A stretch of DNA of 64,000 nt, taken from contig NKIU01000004.1 of assembly GCA_002256245.1 (NCBI GenBank), forward strand, positions 1 through 64,000. The letters run 5' to 3'. This document shows positions 57,171 to 64,000 of the stretch, piece by piece (position 1 is the first letter of the stretch; each line of letters begins with the position of its first letter). Position numbers and translations under genes: made by a program. The stretch comes from Pseudorhodobacter sp. PARRP1 (lineage in GTDB: Bacteria; Pseudomonadota; Alphaproteobacteria; Rhodobacterales; Rhodobacteraceae). The notes under the pieces are model-generated. The model had not been told where the DNA came from. It did no database searches and worked only from the letters and a program-made list of their open reading frames with translations.

Positions 57171-57186
57171 TGGAATAAATATTCCA
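57171..57186. promoter_or_regulatory. IolR-type operator TGGAA-N6-TTCCA upstream of iolC
   Basis: TGGAATAAATATTCCA. Same half-sites and spacing as the site at 56242, with a different centre. It lies 44 bases before the iolC start, where a bound repressor would block the promoter. Confidence 0.65.
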
Positions 57187-57230
57187 AAACTTTCGGCGAG
57201 GTGAGTCTCGCCATTCCTCGGGAGGGGCCT

Positions 57231-59129
57231 ATGAAGACGCTCGACACGATCACCATCGGCCGCTCGTCGGTTGATCTTTACGGCGCGCAGATCGGCGGGC
57301 GGCTGGAGGATATGGCGAGTTTTCAGAAATATATCGGCGGCTCGCCCACCAATATCGCGGCTGGCACCGCGCGTCTGGGTCTGAAATCGGCGCTGATCAC
57401 GCGGGTGGGCGACGAACATATGGGGCGCTTCATCCGCGAGGAGTTGGCCCGCGAAGGCGTTGATGTGCGCGGCGTGAAAACCGATCCGCAGCGGCTGACC
57501 GCACTGGTGATCCTTGGCATCCGCGATGAAACGCAGTTTCCGCTGATTTTCTACCGCGAAAACTGCGCCGATATGGCGCTGTGCGAGGATGATATCGACG
57601 AATCCTTCATCGCCGAGACCCGGTCGCTGATCGTGACTGGCACGCATCTGTCGCATGCCAACACCGAAGCGGCGGTGCTGAAGGCGTTGCAACTGGCGCG
57701 CAAACATGGCGCAAAGACCGCGCTCGATATTGACTATCGCCCCAACCTTTGGGGGCTGGCAGGCCATGGCGACGGCGAGCAGCGCTTTATCGAATCCGCA
57801 GCGGTGACCGCTAAGCTTCAGGCATCGTTGCATTATTTTGATCTGATCGTTGGCACGGAAGAAGAGTTCCACATCGCGGGCGGCTCCACCGATACCATCA
57901 CCGCACTCAAAGCCGTGCGGGCGGTGTCGAACGCGACCTTGGTGTGCAAGCGCGGTGCCGCAGGGGCAGCCGCCTTTGAAGGCGCTATCCCCGACAGTCT
58001 CGATGCAGGTCAAACCGGCCCCGGTTTTCCGATTGAGGTGTTCAACGTGCTGGGCGCAGGCGATGGCTTTATGTCCGGCCTGACCAAGGGCTGGCTTGAT
58101 GGCGAAACCTGGCCTGTGGCGCTGAAATACGCCAACGCCTGCGGTGCCTTTGCGGTGTCGCGCCACGGCTGCACCCCGGCCTATCCCTCGCTGGAGGAGC
58201 TTAATTTCTTCCTGGATCGCGGCGTGAAAACCCCGGCTTTGCGCAAGGATGCCGAGTTGGAGCAAATTCACTGGTCCACCAACCGCCGCAAGCAATGGTC
58301 GCAAGTGCGGGCGTTTGCCTATGACCACCGCTCGCAACTGGAAGAAATTCCGGGGGCTAATCCCGAAAACATTGGCCGTTTCAAAGAGTTGTGTCTGGAA
58401 GCTACAGTGGCCGTTTCTGAGGGCCGCGAGGGCTATGGCCTGCTGTGCGACAACCGCCTTGGCAAAACTGCGCTGCACAAGGCGTCTGGCCAAGGTCTGT
58501 GGATCGGCCGCCCGGTGGAGTGGCCCGGTTCGCGTCCGCTGACGCTAGAGCCTGAAATCGGCCCCGATTTTGGCGGCCTGTCGGAATGGGCGCTGGAGGA
58601 TGTGGTCAAGGTTCTGTGCTTCTGCCACCCCGATGACCAACCCGAAATGCAGGCAAGCCAAGAGGCCGTGATCACCCGGCTATTCCACGCTTGTCGGCGT
58701 AACCGATTGGAAATGCTGCTGGAAATCATCCCCTCCAAGGTTGGTCCGGTGGATGATTTCACCAATGCCAAGCTGATCAGCCGGTTTTACGATATCGGCA
58801 TTTACCCCGATTGGTGGAAGCTGGAGCCGATGCAGACGCGCGAAGCATGGGCCGCCACTTGCGACGCGATCACCAGCCGTGATGCGCATACCCAAGGCAT
58901 CGTCATTCTTGGGCTGGGGCAATCCGAGGCGGAATTGGCCTCGTCCTTCAAGCTTGCCGCTGATTTTCCGTTGGTGAAGGGTTTTGCCGTGGGCCGCACC
59001 ATCCACGCCGATGTCGGCCGTCAGTGGATTGCGGGTCAGATTGACGACGCCACAGCCGTGGCCACGATGGCCGAAAACTTCCGCCGCCTTTGCGGCATCT
59101 GGGACGCCGCCCGAGGAGAAAAAGCATGA
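57231..59129 (+). CDS. iolC: 5-dehydro-2-deoxygluconokinase fused to DUF2090 (IolC-DUF2090)
   Basis: 632 residues. Residues 1-320 are a PfkB sugar kinase (GGSPTNIAAGTARLG near the start, NVLGAGDGFMSG with the catalytic Asp at about 278). Residues 330-632 are DUF2090, an aldolase-like TIM barrel found fused to IolC in many proteobacteria, which may do the next step (cleaving DKGP to malonate semialdehyde plus DHAP, as IolJ does in Bacillus); that activity is inferred. Strong site GGGAGGGG before the ATG. Four-base overlap with iolD. Confidence 0.94.
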   Translation: MKTLDTITIGRSSVDLYGAQIGGRLEDMASFQKYIGGSPTNIAAGTARLGLKSALITRVGDEHMGRFIREELAREGVDVRGVKTDPQRLTALVILGIRDETQFPLIFYRENCADMALCEDDIDESFIAETRSLIVTGTHLSHANTEAAVLKALQLARKHGAKTALDIDYRPNLWGLAGHGDGEQRFIESAAVTAKLQASLHYFDLIVGTEEEFHIAGGSTDTITALKAVRAVSNATLVCKRGAAGAAAFEGAIPDSLDAGQTGPGFPIEVFNVLGAGDGFMSGLTKGWLDGETWPVALKYANACGAFAVSRHGCTPAYPSLEELNFFLDRGVKTPALRKDAELEQIHWSTNRRKQWSQVRAFAYDHRSQLEEIPGANPENIGRFKELCLEATVAVSEGREGYGLLCDNRLGKTALHKASGQGLWIGRPVEWPGSRPLTLEPEIGPDFGGLSEWALEDVVKVLCFCHPDDQPEMQASQEAVITRLFHACRRNRLEMLLEIIPSKVGPVDDFTNAKLISRFYDIGIYPDWWKLEPMQTREAWAATCDAITSRDAHTQGIVILGLGQSEAELASSFKLAADFPLVKGFAVGRTIHADVGRQWIAGQIDDATAVATMAENFRRLCGIWDAARGEKA

Positions 59130-60949
59130 ATACCATCCGTTTGACCGCAGCGCAGGCGATGGTGCGCTGGCTTGGCGTGCAGATGACCGAGGACGGCGAG
59201 CGGTTTATTGAGGGCATCTGGGCGATCTTTGGCCATGGCAACGTGGCAGGGATTGGCGAGGCTTTGCACGGCGCGAAGGACACGTTCCCGACCTGGCGCG
59301 GCCATAACGAGCAGACCATGGCCCATGCCGCCATCGCCTATGCCAAGGCGAAAAAGCGCCGCCGCGCGATGGCGGTGACGACTTCGATCGGGCCGGGGGC
59401 GTTGAATGTGGTGACGGCGGCGGGCGTGGCGTTTGCCAACCGCTTGCCTTTGTTGATTATTCCGGGCGATGTCTTTGCCAACCGCGCGCCTGATCCGGTG
59501 TTGCAGCAGCTGGAAGATTTCAACGACGGCACCATCACCGCCAATGATTGCTTCCGTCCGGTGAGCCGCTATTTTGACCGGATTTCGCGGCCCGAACACA
59601 TCATGACCGCGCTTCCGCGTGCGCTGCGGGTGATGACCGACCCCGCCGATTGCGGCCCGGTGACCTTGGCGTTTTGTCAGGATGTGCAGGCCGAAGCCTT
59701 TGATTATCCAGAGGCTTTCTTTACGCCCAAAGTCTGGAAAATCCGCCGTCCCGAGGCCGATGCCGATGAATTGGCCGATGCGATTGCCGCGATTCAATCT
59801 GCCAAATCCCCGGTGATCGTCGCTGGCGGCGGCGTTATCTATGCGGGGGCCGAGGTTGCGTTGGCCGCCTTCGCCAGCGCCCATAATATCCCCGTGGTGG
59901 AGACCCAGGCCGGGAAATCGAGCCTTGATTTCGACCATGCGTTGAACTTCGGCCCGGTGGGCGTCACCGGCGCTTCCAGCGCCAACGCGGTGTGCGAGAA
60001 TGCTGATCTGGTGATCGGCCTTGGCACGCGGTTTCAGGATTTCACCACTGGAAGCTGGTCACTGTTCAAAAACCCGAACAGGCGCATTTTGTCGATCAAC
60101 GTTGCGGCGTATGATTCCTATAAACACGGCGCGCTGAACCTAACGTCAGATGCGAAGATCGCGTTGCAAGCCATTGGTAAAGCGCTTGGATCGCAGAAGT
60201 GGCCCGCAATTCCCGGCCTGCAAACCGATTGGGCGGCGGCGACCGCTGCGGTGAAGGCGGCACCCGCCACCAACGCCTTGCCGACCGATATGCAGGTGAT
60301 CGGTGCGGTGCAGCGCACCGCGCTGAAATCGACCGTGGTGATGTCTGCTGCAGGCACGATGCCGGGCGAGTTGCACAAGATCTGGGATGCGCCTGTGGGT
60401 GGCTACCATATGGAGTATGGATTTTCCTGCATGGGCTACGAGATTGCGGGAGCCATGGGCATCAAGATGGCGCGGCCTGAGGCCGACGTTGTCTGCATGT
60501 TGGGCGATGGCAGCTATATGATGGCAAACTCGGAACTGGCCACGGCGGTGATGATGGGCGTGCCGTTTACCGTGGTGATCACCGACAACCGGGGCTATGG
60601 CTGCATCAACCGGCTGCAAAAGGGCACCGGCGGGGCGGGGTTCAACAACCTGCTGGACCAGTCCTATCACGTAAATCCCAGCCACATCGACTTCACCGCG
60701 CATGCCGCCGCCATGGGCGCGCATGCGGTGAAGGTGACGACGATTGCCGAGTTGGAAGCCGCTTTGGCCGCCGCGAAGGGCGCGAAAATTCCGCAAGTGG
60801 TGGTGATCGACACCGATCCCTGGCCCGGAACCGAAGCCGGTGGCACCTGGTGGGATGTTGGCGTGCCAGAAGTCTCGGCCCGCGCCGAGGTCAACGCGGC
60901 CCGCGCCAACTATGAACAAAAGCAGAAAAATCAGCGGCTTGTGGACTGA
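59126..60949 (+). CDS. iolD: 3D-trihydroxycyclohexane-1,2-dione hydrolase
   Basis: 607 residues, a ThDP-dependent enzyme of the acetolactate-synthase fold. It opens the ring of trihydroxycyclohexanedione made by IolE. Visible: FGHGNVAGIGEAL (N-terminal Pyr domain), TTSIGPGALNVVTAA, the ThDP-metal motif GDGSYMMANSELATAV and the long C-terminal PP domain. It overlaps iolC by four bases and runs into iolE after 33 bases. Confidence 0.96.
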   Translation: MNTIRLTAAQAMVRWLGVQMTEDGERFIEGIWAIFGHGNVAGIGEALHGAKDTFPTWRGHNEQTMAHAAIAYAKAKKRRRAMAVTTSIGPGALNVVTAAGVAFANRLPLLIIPGDVFANRAPDPVLQQLEDFNDGTITANDCFRPVSRYFDRISRPEHIMTALPRALRVMTDPADCGPVTLAFCQDVQAEAFDYPEAFFTPKVWKIRRPEADADELADAIAAIQSAKSPVIVAGGGVIYAGAEVALAAFASAHNIPVVETQAGKSSLDFDHALNFGPVGVTGASSANAVCENADLVIGLGTRFQDFTTGSWSLFKNPNRRILSINVAAYDSYKHGALNLTSDAKIALQAIGKALGSQKWPAIPGLQTDWAAATAAVKAAPATNALPTDMQVIGAVQRTALKSTVVMSAAGTMPGELHKIWDAPVGGYHMEYGFSCMGYEIAGAMGIKMARPEADVVCMLGDGSYMMANSELATAVMMGVPFTVVITDNRGYGCINRLQKGTGGAGFNNLLDQSYHVNPSHIDFTAHAAAMGAHAVKVTTIAELEAALAAAKGAKIPQVVVIDTDPWPGTEAGGTWWDVGVPEVSARAEVNAARANYEQKQKNQRLVD

Positions 60950-60982
60950 GGTTCCAGCACTGTCTAAAATTTGAGGGAAAAA

Positions 60983-61879
60983 ATGATCCAATACGGCACC
61001 AATCCGATCGCGTGGACCAACGACGATGACCGCAGCCTTGGTGCGCATATCAGCTTGGAACAATGCTTGGATGAAACTGCGGCAATCGGCTTTGATGGCA
61101 TCGAAAAGGGCCACAAAATGCCGCTGACGGTGGATGGGCTGTACGCTTTGTTCGCCCCGCGTCGGCTGAAATACATCTCGGGCTGGCATTCGACCAATCT
61201 GCTGGTCAATTCCATCGAGGCCGAAAAGGCCGCGATGCAGCCCTATCTTGATCTGCTCAAAGGCATGGGCTGCAAGGTGATCATCGTCTGCGAGACCTCG
61301 AACGCCATCCATGGCGATGATGCCAAGGCGGTGAACGACCGCCCGCATCTGCCCGACGCCGAGTGGAAGAACTTCGGCCAAGGCATTGAAGCGCTGGCAG
61401 AATTTGCGGCAGCCCAAGGCATCAAACTGGTCTATCATCACCATATGGGCACCATCGTCGAGGCTGAATGGGAGATTGACCGGCTGATGGCTGAAACCGG
61501 CCCGCACACCCATCTGCTGCTGGATACCGGGCACTGCTATTACGGCGGCGGCGATCCGGTGCGGGTGGCGAAAAAGCACATGAGCCGCGTGGGCCACATC
61601 CACGCCAAGAACGTGCGGCCCGACATCGCAGCACAGGTGCGCGCGCAGGGTCTGTCTTTCCTTGAGGGCGTGCGCCGGGGCAGCTTTACCGTGCCGGGCG
61701 ATGCCGAAGGGGCGGTGGATTTCTTCGGCGTTCTGGAAGTGGCGGCCCAGCACAACTATTCCGGCTGGCTGGTGATCGAGGCCGAGCAAGACCCTTCGGT
61801 GCGGGTGCCGATGGACTATCAATCGCTGGGGTTGCGCAGTCTGAAGGGGTTCGCCAAGCGGGCTGGGCTGGATAAGTGA
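60983..61879 (+). CDS. iolE: myo-inosose-2 dehydratase
   Basis: 298 residues, xylose-isomerase-like TIM barrel. It removes water from 2-keto-myo-inositol. Recognisable: [13 protein letters not shown] near the start, [40 protein letters not shown] with metal-binding Glu, Asp and His. Start at MIQYG behind GAGGGAAAA. The next gene, iolB, follows after 59 bases that contain a hairpin and a dispersed element. Confidence 0.95.
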   Translation: MIQYGTNPIAWTNDDDRSLGAHISLEQCLDETAAIGFDGIEKGHKMPLTVDGLYALFAPRRLKYISGWHSTNLLVNSIEAEKAAMQPYLDLLKGMGCKVIIVCETSNAIHGDDAKAVNDRPHLPDAEWKNFGQGIEALAEFAAAQGIKLVYHHHMGTIVEAEWEIDRLMAETGPHTHLLLDTGHCYYGGGDPVRVAKKHMSRVGHIHAKNVRPDIAAQVRAQGLSFLEGVRRGSFTVPGDAEGAVDFFGVLEVAAQHNYSGWLVIEAEQDPSVRVPMDYQSLGLRSLKGFAKRAGLDK

Positions 61880-61889
61880 ACCTGCCGGA

Positions 61890-61906
61890 GCGGGGCTAGC
61901 CCCCGC
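61890..61906 (+). terminator. Hairpin between iolE and iolB
   Basis: GCGGGG pairs with CCCCGC around CTAGC. No T-run; could stabilise the iolE end or attenuate iolB. Confidence 0.35.
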
Positions 61907-61912
61907 ACCCCC

Positions 61913-61938
61913 AGGATATTTAGGCAGAGAGGATGACC
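61913..61938. repeat. Dispersed intergenic element, copy 6
   Basis: AGGATATTTAGGCAGAGAGG then ATGACC. It carries the ribosome site of iolB, as copy 5 does for its MFS gene. Confidence 0.55.
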
Positions 61939-62754
61939 ATGAGCCAGTTGCTGCGTAAACCGAACGGAACTTCGGGCAAGGTGCATGACATCACGGCCGA
62001 AAGCGCGGGTTGGGGCTATGTCGGCTTTGGGCTTTACCGCCTGCAAGCCGGGGAATCTGCCGCCGAAATCACCGGGGATCGCGAGGTGATCCTGGTGTTG
62101 GTCGAGGGCAAGGCCCATATCCACGCCGCCGGGCAGGATTGGGGCGTCCTGGGCGACCGCATGGATGTGTTCGAGAAAACCCCGCCGCATTGCGTTTATG
62201 TCCCCAATGGCAGCGATTGGCAGGCCACCGCGACCACCGCCTGCACGCTGGCCGTCTGCACCGCCCCCGGCAAATCGGGGCACAAAGCGGCGCAGATCGG
62301 CCCCGCCGGGATCAGCCTGACCCAGCGCGGGGTCGGCGCAAACACCCGCTTTATCAACAACATCGCGATGGAAGGTCTGGATGTGGCCGACAGCCTGCTG
62401 GTGACCGAAGTGTTCACCCCGCAAGGCAACTGGTCGTCCTATCCCAGCCATCGCCATGATGAAGACGATTTCCCCCGCATGACCTATCTGGAGGAAACCT
62501 ACTACATGCGGCTGAACCCGGCTCAGGGCTATGGCATTCAGCGGGTTTACACCGAAGACGGCAGCCTTGACGAAACCATGGCGGTGAAAAACCACGATGT
62601 GACGCTGGTGCCCAAGGGCCATCACCCCTGCGGGACGCCCTATGGCTATGAGATGTATTACCTCAACGTCATGGCAGGCCCACGGAGAAACTGGCGGTTT
62701 CAGAACGACCCTGATCACGACTGGATCTACCGGCGCGACAACCCGGACGCATAG
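61939..62754 (+). CDS. iolB: 5-deoxy-glucuronate isomerase
   Basis: 271 residues, bicupin (KduI/IolB family). It isomerises 5-deoxyglucuronate in inositol breakdown. Metal site seen as SYPSHRHDEDDFPRMTYLEE and in the second cupin (HHPCGTPYGYEMYYLNVMAG). Start ATG 61939 is preferred over 61933 because GAGAGG of the intergenic element then has normal spacing. Last gene of the iol run; iolG and a transporter are not in the window. Confidence 0.94.
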   Translation: MSQLLRKPNGTSGKVHDITAESAGWGYVGFGLYRLQAGESAAEITGDREVILVLVEGKAHIHAAGQDWGVLGDRMDVFEKTPPHCVYVPNGSDWQATATTACTLAVCTAPGKSGHKAAQIGPAGISLTQRGVGANTRFINNIAMEGLDVADSLLVTEVFTPQGNWSSYPSHRHDEDDFPRMTYLEETYYMRLNPAQGYGIQRVYTEDGSLDETMAVKNHDVTLVPKGHHPCGTPYGYEMYYLNVMAGPRRNWRFQNDPDHDWIYRRDNPDA

Positions 62755-62759
62755 CGGCG

Positions 62760-63119
62760 TCAGGTCAGCGGGGCATCGGATGTCAGCAGTTGGATCTGCA
62801 TCGCGCCGCTATGGCTGCGCAATTCGGCCTCGATCAGATGCGGTTTCGGCAGGCGCGGCGTCAGCACCAGACAGCGGCCGCGATAATCCAGCTCTTTCAA
62901 CCGCGTGAGCACAACGACAGCATCAAGCGTGGCGCTGAACAGCGGAAATACCACCAGATCGGGCGCGATGCTGGCCAGTTCTGCGGGGCAAAGCTGGGCG
63001 AAGGGCAATGAGAAGATCATCGCATCGGGCGATGTCGCGGCATCCTCTCCGCCGGCAAGATACAGGATGCGGCGGCTGGGCGTGCCTGTGGCTTCGGGCG
63101 GCCCCTGTTGCGGTGGCAT
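62760..63119 (-). CDS. Possible degenerate receiver-like protein, function unknown
   Basis: 119 residues. The order RRILYLAG (strand 1), PDLVVFPLF (strand 3), and LDYRGRCLVLTPR (strand 4) resembles a response-regulator receiver fold, but the phosphorylated Asp at the end of strand 3 is absent. It converges on iolB with five bases between stops and starts 185 bases from a PhoR-like kinase on the other strand. I cannot exclude that it is an unrelated small fold. Confidence 0.45.
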   Translation of the reverse strand: MPPQQGPPEATGTPSRRILYLAGGEDAATSPDAMIFSLPFAQLCPAELASIAPDLVVFPLFSATLDAVVVLTRLKELDYRGRCLVLTPRLPKPHLIEAELRSHSGAMQIQLLTSDAPLT

Positions 63120-63304
63120 GACCGCCCCTCCGTTGCGGCGATTTGGGGTGAAGCGCGGTGCATTGTGTCACGGCCACAGCCAAAGCGCGAAAAGTTGTTA
63201 CAGCACTCGCCTCATGTTAGCGCAGACAAAGCCGCTTGGGCAAGTGCCAACTGGCATGATCAGTGTGCACCGGTTAGAGATGCGGAAAGGCGAAGGGGAT
63301 CATG

Positions 63305-64000
63305 ATGGATCAGGCGGGAACGAAGGCCATCTTGGGCGGATTGCCGTTTCCGGTGATCCTGATCGCGTCGGATGAGCGGATCGTGCAGGCCAGTGCCGCT
63401 GCCGTGGCGATGTTTGGCGGCGCGTTGCTGGATCGCCATCACGCGCTTAGCTTTCGGCAGCCCGAGTTTCTGCGCGCCATTGCCCGCGCCTTGCAGCAGG
63501 GTGAAAGCGGCCGGGTGCGCCTGACGTTGGCGGGAGCAGGGCAGGACACCATCTATGACGTGACCGTCAGTCCTCTGCCGCAGGGGGCGCTGTGTGCGTT
63601 TGAGGATCGCTCGGCATGGGAGCAGATGGACCAGATGCGGCGCGATTTTGTCGCCAACGTCAGCCACGAGTTGCGCACGCCGCTGACGGCTTTGCTGGGC
63701 TTCATTGAAACCCTGCGCGGCCCTGCCCGCAATGACGCGCCCGCGCGCGACCGTTTCCTTGCCATCATGGCGTCCGAGGCCGAGCGGATGAACCGCTTGG
63801 TGCGCGATCTGCTGCATCTGAGCCGGGTTGAGGCCGAGGAGCGGGTTCTGCCCGGCGATGATGTTGATATTGCAGCGCTTTTGCGCTCCGTGGCGGTCAG
63901 CTTGCGCCCGGTCGCAGAAACCGCAGGTGTTGCGATCCGGGTGGACGGTGCCGATCAGGCCCTGATCATCCGCGCCGATCACGATCAGATGACGCAGGTG
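63305..64000 (+). CDS. phoR: PhoR-like sensor histidine kinase, 5' part
   Basis: About 232 codons reach the right edge. A PAS-like N-terminal domain (about 10-100) is followed by the histidine-kinase dimerisation segment with the phospho-accepting His in DFVANVSHELRTPLTALLGF. The pattern is that of PhoR, the phosphate-starvation sensor, but without the membrane helices of E. coli PhoR. Whether pst/phoB follow is beyond the edge. Start ATG 63305 (or 63302) behind AAGGGG. Confidence 0.85.
   Translation, partial: MDQAGTKAILGGLPFPVILIASDERIVQASAAAVAMFGGALLDRHHALSFRQPEFLRAIARALQQGESGRVRLTLAGAGQDTIYDVTVSPLPQGALCAFEDRSAWEQMDQMRRDFVANVSHELRTPLTALLGFIETLRGPARNDAPARDRFLAIMASEAERMNRLVRDLLHLSRVEAEERVLPGDDVDIAALLRSVAVSLRPVAETAGVAIRVDGADQALIIRADHDQMTQV

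Overview
The window is GC-rich, densely coded chromosomal DNA of an alphaproteobacterium, almost certainly a member of the Rhodobacteraceae (Rhodobacter/Tabrizicola/Gemmobacter-like). The 407-residue HemA is close to the Rhodobacter enzyme and has an FnrL-type site upstream. uvrA carries an alphaproteobacterial LexA box (GTTC-N7-GTTC), and a CtrA-type box and CCA-encoding tRNAs are present. Most of the window is housekeeping or conserved accessory sequence. I see no phage, insertion sequence, CRISPR array or rRNA.

Layout. 1-510 (minus): the start of a lipoprotein membrane-fusion gene and the tail of a TetR regulator, joined in frame to a XerD recombinase cut off just after its HTLRH motif. 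This join, with its change of codon style, is the strangest thing in the window; it is either an assembly chimera or a real illegitimate join. 1.3-5 kb: an exported 547-aa protein and a 44-aa membrane peptide run toward xerD; aroK-aroB run the other way. 5-8.2 kb: a polar amino-acid ABC importer operon. 8.2-14 kb: TetR regulator, tgt, a small exported protein, lon, and a tailed HU protein. 14-17.4 kb: two tRNA-Val genes, an RTX protein, a pirin, two identical tRNA-Asp genes. 17.5-24.4 kb: acetyltransferase, DUF1344, M20 peptidase, hemA, a RodZ-like protein, ispG. 24.5-32.7 kb: DsbA-like protein, aminotransferase, amidase, PBP1a, prfB, DUF2189. 32.7-37.4 kb (minus): bcp-DUF455, and M23 peptidase-bactofilin-MFS. 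37.6-47 kb: AsmA/YhdP-like protein-queA, MFS, DUF924, lpdA, MFS, rhodanese. 47-52.5 kb: uvrA, a small exported protein behind G-tracts, an NCS1 permease, DUF2892. 52.6-62.8 kb: mmsA/iolA with a divergent LysR gene, CBS protein, coaD, then iolR-iolC-iolD-iolE-iolB. 62.8-64 kb: a possible pseudo-receiver and the start of a PhoR-like kinase.

How the genes work together. The clearest pathway is myo-inositol catabolism. IolE, IolD, IolB and the fused IolC (kinase plus DUF2090) cover the middle steps, and IolA/MmsA finishes malonate semialdehyde. Two GGAA-N6-TTCC palindromes, one before iolR and one before iolC, look like IolR operators. The first enzyme (IolG) and the transporter are not here. A second theme is the cell envelope: amidase, PBP1a, M23 peptidase plus bactofilin, AsmA-like protein and RodZ-like protein. 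tgt and queA are two steps of queuosine formation, 31 kb apart.

Structure not explained by genes includes six copies of a short intergenic element (GAGTATTT/GGATATTT ... GATGAA), a cluster of perfect palindromes between the PBP1a gene and prfB, an orphan CtrA-type box between two converging genes, and paired C-tracts at 50456-50479.
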